DNA of 64,000 nucleotides from Cinnamomum chago (taxonomy: Eukaryota; Streptophyta; Magnoliopsida; Laurales; Lauraceae): positions 34,320,001 to 34,384,000 of the forward strand of contig CP142460.1 in NCBI GenBank assembly GCA_038049695.1. The letters run 5' to 3'. Below the pieces are notes generated by a model that worked only from the letters and a program-made list of their open reading frames with translations, searched no databases and was not told the origin of the DNA. The number at the start of each line of letters is the position of its first letter. Positions within the stretch are counted from its first letter, which is position 1. The position numbers were made by a program, and so were the translations under genes. Positions 45,074-56,545 of the stretch are shown piece by piece.

Positions 45074-48000
45074 CTAATATCCTCCACCCTTAGGATATTT
45101 GGTCCACCAAATAAAACAAACATTTACCTCTGGTAAAAGCTGTGGATACTTCCTCTGCACTTGATCTCTCAATTCCCATGTGGCTTCCTCTGACTCGTGA
45201 TTTTCCCAAAGTACCTTGACCCAATGAATGGTCCGATTTCTCAATTCTTGCTCTTTGGTATCAATGATCTTGATCGGCTTTTCCACATACGAGGCATCTT
45301 CTCGAATCTCCAAAGGCTCGTACTATAGTATATGTGAAGGACTAGAGACGTATTTCTTGAGCATAGAAACATGAAATACGTTGTGCACCCCGGAGAGTTC
45401 CGGCGGTAATGCAAGTCTATATGCGACATCTCTAATCTTGCTCAAAATCTCATACGGACCAATAAACGTCTTTGACAATTTGCCCTTCTGACCGAACCTT
45501 AGAGTTCCTCTCACTGGTGAGATTTTCAAGAAAACTTTATCACCCATTTGAAACTGCAATTCTCTTTGGCGAGTGTCTGCATAACTCTTCTGCCTACTTC
45601 GGGCGATCTTTAAATGTTCCTGAATCAGCTTGACCTTGTCACTTGTCTCTCCAACTATCGTCGGTCCATGAAAACTATGCTCACCGACTTCTTCCCAACA
45701 AACCGGAGTTCTGCATCTTCTGCCATAGAGTACCTCGAAAGGTGCCATACCGATGCTAGAGTGGTAACTATTGTTATAAGAAAACTCACAAAGTGGTAAG
45801 CACTCATCCCACTGAACCTTGAAATCTAATACGCAAGCACGCAACATGTCTTCAAGAGTCTGTATCGTCCTTTCTGACTGACCATCTGTCTGAGGATGAT
45901 ATGCTGTGCTGAACTAGAGTTTGGTACCCATGGACTCGTGAAGAGTTTTCCAAAACTTTGAAACAAACCTGCTGTCTCTGTCTGAAGTAATGGAGATGGG
46001 CTGACCATGTTTACTAACAATCTCATCAACAAATAACTTTGCAAGTGGTGTCATGTGCATCATGTTCCATGTCTTTATCGGAATGAAATGAGCAGACTTT
46101 GTCAGACGATCTACAATAATCCAAATTGCATTACTTCCCTTCTTGGTATTCGGCAAACCGGAAACGAAATCCATGGTGATGTGCTCCCATTTCCACTCCG
46201 GAATCTCCAACGGTTGTAACAAACCTGGGGGCTTTTGATGTTCTGTTTTAATCAACTGACAAGTCAGACAACGGGACACAAAAGCTGTTATTTCTCTCTT
46301 CATGTTGTTCCACCAAAATCTATTCTTCAAATTGTGGTACATCTTCGTGCTACCCGAATGCATCGAGTACCTTGTGTTGTGAGCTTCATTCATGATTTCA
46401 CTCTTCAAGTCATCCACATTTGGCACACACAACCGATCACGAAAATACAGTATCCCATTCACCATCTTGAAATCTGGACGTTCTGTGAGATGTTCTACTA
46501 TCTTTGCCAAGTCTGGGTCTTGCAACTGACTTTCCTTGATCTTCTGGATGAAGGTAGGTTCTGATATTGTCATGTTTGCTAACATTGCACCCAGTTTCAG
46601 GGTTTGGACTTCTACACCCAACTCTTCAAACTACTGTAAGACACCAATTCCTCTCAAACTGCCATGACCACTGATTTTCTACTCAATGCATCAACTACAA
46701 CATTCACTTTGCCTGGATGATACTTGATTGAGAAATCATAATCTTTGATATACTCCATCCACTGTCTCTGTCTCATGTTTAAATCGTTCTGCGAGAACAA
46801 ATATTGTAAACTTCGATGATCTGAATGGACCTCAAATTTCTCTCCATAGAGATAGTATCTCCACATCTTCAATGCAAATACAACTGCTGCCAATTCCAAG
46901 TCATGAGTTGCATAGTTCTTCTCATGATCCTGCAACTGTCTCGAGCCATAAGCAATCACCTTGCCATCCTGTATCAATACACAACCTAGTCCCACATTCG
47001 AAGCATCTGTATAAACAATAAATCCACCGCTGCCCGATGGTAATGTAAGGATTGGAGCTGTGGTTAACCTTCCATTCAACTCTTGAAAACTTGTTTAACA
47101 TTGTTCGGTCCAAACAAATGGGACATTCTTCCTGGTCAACTTTGTCAACGGTGCTGCAATGGACGAAAAACCTTGGACAAATCTTTTGTAATAGCCTGCT
47201 AACGACAAAGAGCTTCTGATTTTGGTCACACTACTTGGTCTCACCCAATTAACAACTGCCTCTATCTTGGCTGGATCAACTGCTAAACCTTCTCTGGAGA
47301 TGATGTGGCCTAGAAAAACAACTTGCTCTAACCAGAATTCGCACTTACTGAGTTTTGCATAAAGCTGGTTGTCTCTCAAAAACTGCAACGCTGTCCTCAA
47401 ATGTTCTTTATGCTCCTTCTTACTCATGGAATACACAAGGACATCATCAATGAATACTACTGTAGAGTGATCCAAATAGGGTGCAAAGACTTTGTTCATA
47501 AGAGCCATAAAGACTGTGAGTACATTTGTCAAACCAAAGGGCATCACTAAGAACTCGTAGTGCCCATATCTTGTTCTAAAGGCTGTCTTCTGAACATCTG
47601 AGTCTCTAACTCTCAACTGATGGTACCCTGACCTCAAGTCTATCTTGGAAAAATAGGCCGCTCCTTGCAATTGATCAAATAATTCGTCTATCCTTGGCAA
47701 TGGATACTTGTTCTTCACGGTCACATGGTTCAATTTCCTGTAGTCAATGCATATTCTCAGACTTCCATCCTTCTTTTTCACAAACATCGGTGCACCCCAA
47801 GGTGAAACACTTGGCCTAATGAAGCCTTTACTCAACAATTCCTGCAATTGGAGTTTTAGTTCACCCATTTCTGCTGGAGTCATTCTGTATGGCGCAATGG
47901 AGATCGGAACCGTCCCTGGTAAGAGCTCAATTGTGAACTCAACTTCTCTGATTGGTGGTAATCCAGAGATTTCTTTTGGAAAAACATCCGAAAATTCACA

Positions 48001-48384
48001 CATAATGAGGATATCCTCCATCCCTTGGGACTGTTTATCCTCCGTGATAAACGCAATAAATGCCTGACATCCACTCTGAACTAATCTGTTTGCCTTCAAC
48101 ACTGAAATAAATCCTGCCTGCGTTTTCCTCTTGTTCCCCTGAAATATCAATTCTGCTTGTGGTCCTTGGAATCTGAATGTTATGGTTTTACTAAAACAAT
48201 CCATGGTGGCATGATATGCTTCTAACCAATCCATGCCTAAGATAACATCAAAATCATGCATGTCTAAAACAATGAGGTTGGCCGGTAAATTAACGTAACC
48301 TAACAAAACTGTACAGCTAGGGTAATAGGTTCTACACACAACTTGTTTCCCTACTGGTGTGGTTACTATCAGAATATAATCCAA
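45074..48384 (-). pseudogene. G2 pol: reverse transcriptase, RNase H, integrase, chromodomain
   Basis: Reverse transcriptase in the frame of 47095-48384 ([15 protein letters not shown], catalytic [18 protein letters not shown]). A stop at 47095-47097 separates it from RNase H in the same frame ([27 protein letters not shown]). A one-base deletion near 46650 moves the reading frame for integrase: HHCC finger (HNTRYSMHSGS, CLTCQLIK), first acidic residue in WEHITMDFVSGLP and second in ITSDRDSRFVS. A stop at 45914-45916 precedes the third, in HPQTDGQSER. After another stop at 45323 comes the chromodomain block (YVEKPIKIIDTKEQELR, then WENHESEEATWELR). All catalytic motifs are visible but distributed over broken frames. 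Confidence 0.92.
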
Positions 48385-49775
48385 TTCACTATGTGGTGCA
48401 CAATCATCTTAGCAAAACTAGGAGATGAAAACGAATGTGTGGATCCATGATCAAATAAAATTTGAGCTTCTACCCTACAAACAAGAAGTCTACCTTCCAC
48501 CACGCCTCTTGCAGCTTCAGCATCTACACAGTTGAGATAATATAAACGTCCATGCATCTGTAGTCTATTCGGTGCTTGATTTTGTCTTCCTTGGCCATGT
48601 CTATTCTGTTGTGGAGGACGAGCATTCTGATTCTGTGCTGGTGGCCTAGCCTGTTGCTGCTGCTGAAGTGGTCTAACCTGATTCTGAACTGGTGCTTGAT
48701 TCTGAGGAGCTGCTTGTCTCTGCTATTGGTTTCTGTTCCCTTGGTTCTGAAGTTATGGGCAATCCTTGATTGCATGGTTCATAGCCCCACATTTGAAACA
48801 TGCACCTGTGACCTTACGACATTCATGAGTTTCATGGTTCTTGCCACAGTGGCCACAACCTTGTCTCACTTAACTGTGCTCTTGCTTCGGTTTCTTGTTA
48901 TGGTGTTGCTTCTGATTTTGCTGCTGGTAGTGCTGCTTCCAGTCTTGAACGATCAGGTTGTTAATATCTTCAAACTTATATTCTCGTTTGACTGCCTCAT
49001 CATATGTAGCTGGTGGAACTACTCCTATAGCATCTCTCATGATAATCGGGTTCAGTCCTTCCAAAAACTTTGTTATCTTTTTCTGCTCAGTGTCAATCAA
49101 CTCGGTAGCATGTCTAGCCAACCTTTCAAACTTGGTGACATTATCTAGTACGGTCATACTTCCTTGCTTGAGCTGCTGGAATTCAATAGCCTTCTGCCTC
49201 TTAACATGGGAAGGAATGTACTTATCCTGGAATTGTATCTTGAATGCTGCCCATGTATCTTCATTAGCCATTATCGTGTATGGATCCTTAACTATTTGCC
49301 AGCACCGATCTGCAAGCTCATAAAATAGTGAAGCTGTGAGGTTGACTTTCTGTGTCCCCGTGCACGTAAAGACATCAAAGATTTTCTCGGTATTAGCTAA
49401 CTAATCATCTGCAACTAACGGGTCCTCATTGCCCGAAAATTCCTTCGGTGCTCTCTTCCTGAACCTCTCAAACAACGCATTGGGGTCATGATCCCTATTG
49501 TGGATAACAATCTGTGGACCCAAAGGTTGAGGCTGTGGAGCTTGATTCCTGTTCTGAAGAACTTCCAAGAGTTGCCACTGAACTTGTGCCATTTCTTCAT
49601 CCTTCTTTGCTAGTTGTTCTTGAAATTTGGCTTGAGTCTCATTTACTTGCCTTTGTTGTTCTATCATAGTTTGCATGAGTTCTTGGAATTGTGTAGCTGT
49701 TGGCGTATTGGTCGTGTCTGACTCATTATGATTACTGTCTGAAGCATTATTGTTTGGAAATTTTCTTGGAGGCAT
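48369..49775 (-). pseudogene. G2 gag and protease
   Basis: The Gag start is the ATG at 49773-49775 (MPPRKFPNNN). A glutamine-rich coiled-coil-like stretch is followed by the retrotrans_gag capsid domain (ANEDTWAAFKIQFQDKYIP, EFQQLKQGSMTV, FLEGLNPIIMRDA), then two zinc knuckles, the second being CFKCGAMNHAIKDC. In the same frame the protease reads ILFDHGSTHSF. The expected catalytic D-S/T-G is here D-H-G, so activity is doubtful. Stops lie at 49401 (a TGG-to-TAG change judged from family pattern), 48870 and 48753. The reverse transcriptase uses another frame and overlaps the end. Confidence 0.88.
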
Positions 49776-49923
49776 GATGCTATAAAACAAGGTGTTTGTA
49801 CACAATAAACATGGTATAAGGGTTTCTAAGGTCCTATACCAAACGAATCTAACGAACTCACGAATCCTCGCCACGTTTCTAAGACCTTTCTAGTTTCTTT
49901 TAAGTGCCTGAAACAAGTCCTGC

Positions 49924-49935
49924 TCTGATACTAGT
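49924..49935 (-). other. G2 primer binding site
   Basis: On the minus strand CTAGTATCAGAG, 3 bp from the LTR, aligned with the CTGGTATTAGAG of G1. Confidence 0.82.
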
Positions 49936-50482
49936 CCTATCGCGACCCCGGAACGGATCCCGGGCCCGCGACGATTGTTTTTCTGTTGTTATGTTTGTTT
50001 GTTTTCCCACAGGTTCCAACGGTGAGGATTCCCGAAACACGAGGAATCTGTCTCACACGATCAAGTTTACGGAAGCGTGTAGCAAGTCACGTCAAGATAA
50101 GCACCAATAAATTTTTAAGTGCTATGACAAATAATATCAAGACATAGTATCAAAAGAAAGGAGTTAACATGGCATTCCCATCATGAGACTAACACAAAAG
50201 TAAGTTAAGTTTAGTTACATCCTGTAAGAGGCCAACAAAGGACAATACAATTATGAAAATAACAAAATGAACCCATGACAAAATGAAACGCAACTCAAGA
50301 ACCCGCTCGACTTCTAGTTGACATCATCGGGTTGCCACTCTTTGACTGGGGGTGGCTCAAGAGCCTCCTCCGGACGCTCCTCCTCAAAGGCAACGTCACC
50401 TGCACCTGGCCACCAACATACAAGGGTCAAACACAACGGTTTGGCAGGTAATCAATTTAGGCAGGAGCATATAAGTAGTAAA

Positions 50483-52417
50483 TGAAAGTCCGAGGATCCG
50501 AACCCTAGAGGGGGAGGGGGGGGGGTGAATAGGGTGAGTTTCAATTATGACCAATTTTAATCAATTTTAACTTCTTTAAATTAAACTAGTCACAAGTGAT
50601 GATTATCAAACAAAATGAGGAAGCTTAATAAAAACAATCACCACAAAGCAAGCACCGTCACACAAGGATTTATGGTGGTTCGGCCTCAATGCCTATATCC
50701 ACTACCGGCTTGTGATCCAACACCCCACCGGATTTCCTCTATTTATGCTTTTCAATAGGCTAAGCAATAACCTTTACAATGATGTTTTTCAATGCTTAAC
50801 ATCAACCTATACATTATGCTTTTCTTAGGCTAAGCAATAACCTCTTCAACCAAAGGTTGGTTATCTCTCTAAGTAGTGTCTAAAATACACTTGAATGGAG
50901 ATACAATTTATAGCTCATTACAATGCCTCTTAAATAGGCGGATATGAAAGTGAAAAACTAAATCACACACACACTATGAATGCAAAGATGAATGCACAAT
51001 GTGTATGTATGATGTCCTCAATCATTTTGAAAATGAAAGCTCATAAATGTATGCCTAAGGCTTTTAAAAGTTTTAGCTCATAAAAACATTTATGATTGAG
51101 GAAAGAATGCTAATCACATGTTAAAAATAACTTGTAAAAGATATACATATGTATCCTAAACAAGTTGTGAAAATCTAAGCACAAAAACATGTGATGCATA
51201 GGGATGTCAATCAAATTATCAATGTAGCTCAATATGTGTATGCTATAAGCATAAAACATAAAAATAGATTTGATTGAAAATAGGGGACAAATCATATGTA
51301 ATTATAAATTCAACTTGAATATGATATACCTATCAATGCAAGGCAAGTTGTGAAACTTTAAACCAAAAGTACATATGATTTGTAAAGTTATTGAATCCAA
51401 AACATAAGATATATTTGAAAAAGATTTTCTTATGATGAAAAACAACAACCATAGATTCAACCAAGTATATGAATCATGTTACATATAATTTCAAAGATTC
51501 TTTCATTAACATGATCTACTTAGATTTACCAATTAAAGTACTACTTGGATTGAATCAAGGTGATGCATCCAAAACAATAGATCAATTCAAAACATAAACA
51601 TGTTAAGGACACAACAAATCATAGTTTATCATGCTAGAAAAGATTTACCAATAATTAAAGCAAAGCATGAAAACATATGATTAAGAAAAGTAAAGCTTAC
51701 TTAGAGATTTAACTTCATTAATCCAAGCTTTAGCTTTCCAAATGACCCCTTTCATCCCTTAGCTCATTCCCCTTTCATTGGCCTCAAAACCTCTCAAGGA
51801 GGGCCTTAAAATTGCTAACTTTTGGGAAAGGAATGAACTAGTATTTTTAGCCAAAAAGTGCCCAACGGCTTTTCCCCGGTCGACCTGGCCTTCAACGGTC
51901 ATAAAACTGACCGTTTGAAACAGGCACAACAGCTCTTTCTCGGTCGACCCGCAGTGAGCTCGGTCGACCTGGTCCCCTGTTGTCCCGGTCGACCTGGCCT
52001 TCTGTTGGGCAGGTCGACCTGGCACACTGCGGGTTGACCTGGCCTGGGACCAAAATCCCCTAAACTTGCATTTTTCAAAGTATTTTTATATGGGGACTTT
52101 TGGGTCATTGAATCAAGCTTGGAAACATGTTTTAAATCAAACTAAGTGGTTTAAAAACATGAAACATAAAAAGCCTAAAATGATTAGAAAGATTTAAAAA
52201 AATAGGCTAGCTTGATTTCTAAAACTTATTTTAAAAAACAAATGCATCCAAGTTTAAAAACAAAACATGCATAACTCAATACTTCTACAAATCTTAAAAA
52301 CAATGCATGTATAAATTAAAATTACAAGTTTTTCTAAATCAATGCAAATGTGTGTAAATCAAATGATGCTAGAATGCTGATGCATCCATCAAATTGCAAT
52401 ACACAAAATTCCTAACA
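50483..52417 (-). mobile_element. solo LTR B3 of the LARD B family, inside the G2 5' LTR
   Basis: Window-strand start TGAAAGTCCGAGGATCC and end AATTCCTAACA are the reverse complement of the B LTR ends. GTAAA flanks it at 50478-50482 and 52418-52422. Its GGTCGACC island (about 51868-52045) differs in arrangement from those of B. It lacks one of the two tandem 300-bp units of the B 5' LTR. Confidence 0.92.
51868..52045 (-). repeat. palindromic island in B3 (GGTCGACC type)
   Basis: CGGTCGACCTGGCC, CGGTCGACCCGCAG, CGGTCGACCTGG and CAGGTCGACCTGG within 180 bp, at the same LTR position as the islands at 18030-18190 and 25318-25478. Confidence 0.82.
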
Positions 52418-53164
52418 GTAAATGTTTAAGGAAACATATAAAGACATTTTGCTGAATTTTAAACAGTTACATGACTAAGTAAGGTACATTTCAAAATATG
52501 AGCAAAGCTAGTATGAATACTTATAATATCATGAATAGTTACAATCCACAATGAGCCCATCCTTTCTCTATCATTTATAATGAAAAGAGCAAGCACGCAC
52601 GACAATCACGATATACATAATATAATCACGACACGATTCCCACAAATACGGAGATTCCGGCCCTGGAACCCCCAGACAGTGGATCCAACTGAAAGGGCAG
52701 TCCAAGCTCAGTGGTGTTCACTTAAATTCATGAATGCACAAAACACGCGAAACACTGTCTAAACATGTCGAGATAAAATGGGAAAATCACTTATCAAAAC
52801 ACGACAAACACGACTAGCAAAAGGCATAATTAATACACATAACACGCTTAGGAAGTGACCCCCTTTTTTCACTTTTGGAACAAATCTTCAAACAAGCTTG
52901 TACATAACATTCAAAACGAATACACAATGATATTCATTGTATCAAAAGTTAAAGTACAAACACAAAGTCTATCAAGCACATGTAAGGACCTTTGGTTGAT
53001 CTTTGTGTAAACGAAACCCTAAATGTTGGAATTAAAAGAGAATCAGTGCCCCAGAAGTTCAAAGACATCTCAGGTTTCCAGTTCACAATATCAGGCTAAA
53101 GGTCACTTAACATGTTCTAGTTTTCATTCTTACAAATATTCTTCAAAATGGGCAATGGTGTCAA

Positions 53165-53490
53165 TTCGGTCAGCTCGCGGTCAGATGTCGGCTAGCCAAA
53201 CTAGGATCTGGCGGCTAGTTGCCAACTGACCAACAGGCTGACCGCTGGAAACCCAGGTCCAAACGCAGCTCTCTAGAAAAGAAACCGAACTGACTTCGGT
53301 TGGCTTGCAGTTAGCCGAAATGGGACCTGGCGGCTAGCCGTAAGCTGACCGTAGGGCTAACCGCTGAACCCTGATGCACATGCCAGCTTCTGCAAAAGGA
53401 ACCGCCGAGCTTGGTCAGCTCGCTGTTAGCCGAAATGGGGATTTCGGCAAGCCGCCAGCTGACCAGCGGCTGACCGAAACTGCACGGGAA
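53165..53490 (-). repeat. palindromic island in the G2 5' LTR (GGCTAGCC type)
   Basis: Closely matches the 3' LTR island at 43535-43860, with scattered substitutions inside stems (for example GGCTAGTTGCCAACTGACC where the other copy has GCTAGCCGCTAGCTGACC). Confidence 0.8.
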
Positions 53491-54707
53491 GCGCATTTCC
53501 ATTCAGATCTTCACATTTTCTTCTTCCCTTCTTCTTATTTCTCCTTCAACCTGCACTTCCCTGAGCCTACAAGCTCTCCAAGGGATAAAACACACATTTC
53601 ATAGCATAAATTGAGACATCACATTCCCATTCTTCAATCTAAAACAAAATCCCAAAATTTTCCATTGAAGACATAAATTTCCAATGAAATGAGAAGAATG
53701 AAAAGAAAACAAATCAAATGCACACATGCTATCATCCATCCTAGATTGGTTACTTGCCTTAGTCCAAGATGTCACAAACTTCTCCAAGCACTTCCACTCA
53801 AGCTAATCCAAAGACTACAAAACCCATGAAAACCAAACAAAACTCACTCAATTTTGAAAACAAGGAACTGATTTTCACAAAAGGGTTTGCAATATGAAAA
53901 ACAAGATCTTTAGGAACCAAAAAGGCTCCATTAAAAAGATGGGTTTGAGCTCTTACCTAGAAATGCACAAACAAGAGAGAAGGAAGGAAATAGAGATCTT
54001 GCCCAACTAGAAACTTCAAGAAATTTGTATCAATGGAAAACTTGGGATGAGAGGAAGAAGATGATGGTCTTGGAATTCCATTTGGAGTCTTCTAGCTTGA
54101 TCATTCAATAGAAATAAAGTGGAGAGAAAGGGTTTCTCCTCTTGGCTGCTCTAGGGTTAGGGTTTAAGAGTGAAAGAGGGAAAGAGGGAAAGAGTTGACT
54201 TAAACCCTAGCAAATGGGGCCCAATGGCCAAATCTTGCATCAATGAAAACATGATCTTGCGGGCCTCGAATGAACTCGACGAAGAAGGATAAAATGATCT
54301 TCGAAATATCTAGTTTCCAAAAAGTATATTTTTGACATGGTTTTGAGATCTCGAAATTTGTGTCCAGATTTGTGTATAAAAGACAACTTTACCCTTTTTG
54401 GGCCAAAACTTGGGTTTTTGGCTTCAAGCATGAATGGGCTGAAAACGGAAGTTATAACACATAGTAAAATCATTCAAATGAAATCAAAATCGCAATTAAA
54501 AATGGAAACCGATACTATCCTCCCAAATTTACACGTGCACTCAGGCCTTCCTGAGTGTGTCTGACTAACACTAAATGTCCTCAAAATTCCCAAAGCTATA
54601 TTCAGGACTAAACTAATTATTTCTAACCCAACGATAACTAAAACCACTTTGGACTAAACACATACTAATCACACACTAATCGAATTAGTCTGGGTCGGGG
54701 TCTAACC

Positions 54708-55811
54708 ACAACCGTTGGAGATTCCGGAGTGGAAATGGGAGCACATCACCATGGATTCCGTTTCCGATTTGCCAAATACCAAGAAGAGAAATATGCAATT
54801 TGGATTATTATAGATCGTCTGACAAAGTCTTCTCATTTCATTCCGATGAAGACAGGGAATATGATGCACGTGGCACCACTAGCAAAGTTATTTGTTGATG
54901 AGATTGTTAGTGAACATGGTCAACCCGTCTCCATCACTTCAGACAGAGACAACAGGTTCGTTTCAAAGTTTTGGAAAACTCTTCATGAGTCTATGGGTAC
55001 CAAACTTCAGTTCAGTATAACTTATCATCCTCAGACCGATGGTCAGTCAGAAAGGGCGATACAGACTCTGGAAGACATGTTGCATGCTTGCGTATTAGAT
55101 TTCAAGGTTCAGTGGGATGAGTGCTTACCGCTTTGTGAATTTGCTTATAACAATAGTTACCACTCTAGCATCGGTATGACACCTTTCGAGGCACTCTATG
55201 GCATAAGATACAGAACTCCGGTTTGCTGGGAAGAAGTCGGTGAACGTAGTTTTCATGGATCGACAATAGTTGGAGAGACAGGTGACAAGGTCAAGCTGAT
55301 TCAGGAACGTTTGAAGATCGCCCGAACTAGGCAGAAGAGTTATACAGACACTCGTCGAAGAGACAAAGTGTTCTTGAAAATCTCACCAGTTAGAGGGACT
55401 TTGAGATTCAGACAGAATGGCAAATTGTCTAGAAGATTTATTGGTCCATATGAAATTTTGAGCAAGATTGGAGATGTTGCTTATAGACTTGCGTTACCGC
55501 CGGAACTCTCCAAGGTGCACAACGTATTTCATGTTTCTATGCTCAAGAAATACGTCTCTAGTCCTTTACATATACTACATCATGAGCCTTTGGAAATTCG
55601 AGAAGATGCCTTGTATGTGGAAAAGCCGATCAAGATCATTGATACCAAAGAGCAAGAATTGAGAAATCAGACTATTCATTGGGTCAAGGTACTTTGGGAA
55701 AATCACGAGACAGAGGAAGCCACATGGGAATTGAGAGATCAAGTGCAAAGGAAGTATCCACAACTTTTACTAGAGGTAAATGTCTATTTTATTTGGTGGA
55801 CCAAATATCCT
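54708..55811 (+). pseudogene. G1 pol, second part: integrase core and chromodomain
   Basis: It resumes at the G2 target site with the coding sequence for PLEIPEWKWEHITMD in a frame that breaks shortly after. From 54729 an open frame runs to the LTR: IDRLTKSSHFIPMKTGNM, second integrase acid in ITSDRDNRFVS, third in HPQTDGQSERAIQ, then the C-terminal LKISPVRGTLRF and PPELSKVHNVFHVSMLKKY, and the chromodomain WENHETEEATWELRDQV. The frame runs through the polypurine tract and ends in the LTR at 55847. Here the integrase third acid is not separated by a stop, unlike in G2. Confidence 0.92.
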
Positions 55812-55824
55812 AAGGGGTGGAGGA
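55812..55824 (+). other. G1 polypurine tract
   Basis: AAGGGGTGGAGGA directly before the 3' LTR start TGTTAGACCCCG. Confidence 0.85.
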
Positions 55825-56545
55825 TGTTAGACCCCGACCCAGACTAATTCGATTAGTGAGTGTTTAGTGTGTGTTTAGTCATAAATAGGTTTAGTTATCG
55901 TTGGGGTAGAAATAATTAGTTTTAGTCTTGGATATAGCTTTGGGAATTTTGAGAACGTTTAGTGTTAGTCAGACACGCTCAGGAAGGCCTGAGTGCACGT
56001 GTAAGCTTGGGAGGATCATATTGGTTTTTCCATTTTTAATTGCGATTTTGATTTCATTTAAATGGTTTTATTAGTTGTTACGACGTTCATATTTAGCCCA
56101 TTCGTGTTTGAAGCCCAAAATCCAAGTTTTGGCCCAAAAAGGGTAAAATTGTCTTTTATGCACAAATCTGGACACAAATTTTGAAATCTCAAACCAAGTC
56201 AAAAATATTCTTTTCAGAATCTAGATATTTCGAGGATCACTTTATCCTTCTTCGTCAAGTTCATTCGAGGCCCGCAAGATCATGTTTTCATTGATACAAG
56301 ATTTGGCTATTTGGGCCCCATTTGCTAGGGTTTAAGTCAACTATTTCCCTCTTTTCACTCTCAAACCCTAACCCTAGAGTAGCCAAGAAGAGAAAGCCTT
56401 TTCTTTCCACTTTATTCTCTTGAATGATCAAGCTAGAAGACTCCAAGTGGAATTCCAAGACCATCATTTTCTTCCTCTCATCGCAAGCTTTCCATTGATA
56501 CAAATTTCTTGTAGTTTCTAGTTGGGCAAGAGCTCCATTTTCTTC

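Larger units (their letters stand above)
40573..45079 (-). repeat. G2 3' LTR, with A3 nested in it
   Basis: About 2.9 kb once A3 is removed. It starts TGTCGCGACCCC in window orientation and ends TCTAATA, where the sister LTRs have TCTAACA (a terminal TG-to-TA change on the element strand). A palindromic GGCTAGCC-type island lies at about 43535-43860. Confidence 0.92.
40573..54707 (-). mobile_element. Ty3/gypsy chromovirus G2, complete but defective, inserted in G1 pol
   Basis: On the minus strand: 5' LTR 49939-54707 (B3 nested), primer binding site 49924-49935, gag and protease 48369-49775, RT to chromodomain 45074-48384, polypurine tract about 45080-45093, 3' LTR 40573-45079 (A3 nested). 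The duplication ACAAC at 40568-40572 and 54708-54712 is exact and falls inside the G1 integrase gene. G2 is the same family as G1, in the opposite orientation. It keeps gag, which G1 lost, but has several stops and frameshifts. Confidence 0.93.
49939..54707 (-). repeat. G2 5' LTR, with B3 nested and a 75-bp deletion
   Basis: About 2.83 kb without B3. At about 52668 it lacks some 75 bp present in the 3' LTR and in G1 (the block before CCCCCAGACAGTGG). A palindromic island lies at about 53165-53490. Its inner start is TATCGCGACC where the sisters have TGTCGCGACC. Confidence 0.9.

Noticed and set aside
48524..49323. Frames overlapping G2 gag in other phases or on the plus strand (48524-48775, 48576-49148, 48958-49323)
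   Set aside because: They overlap the real gag/protease frame and carry no motifs.
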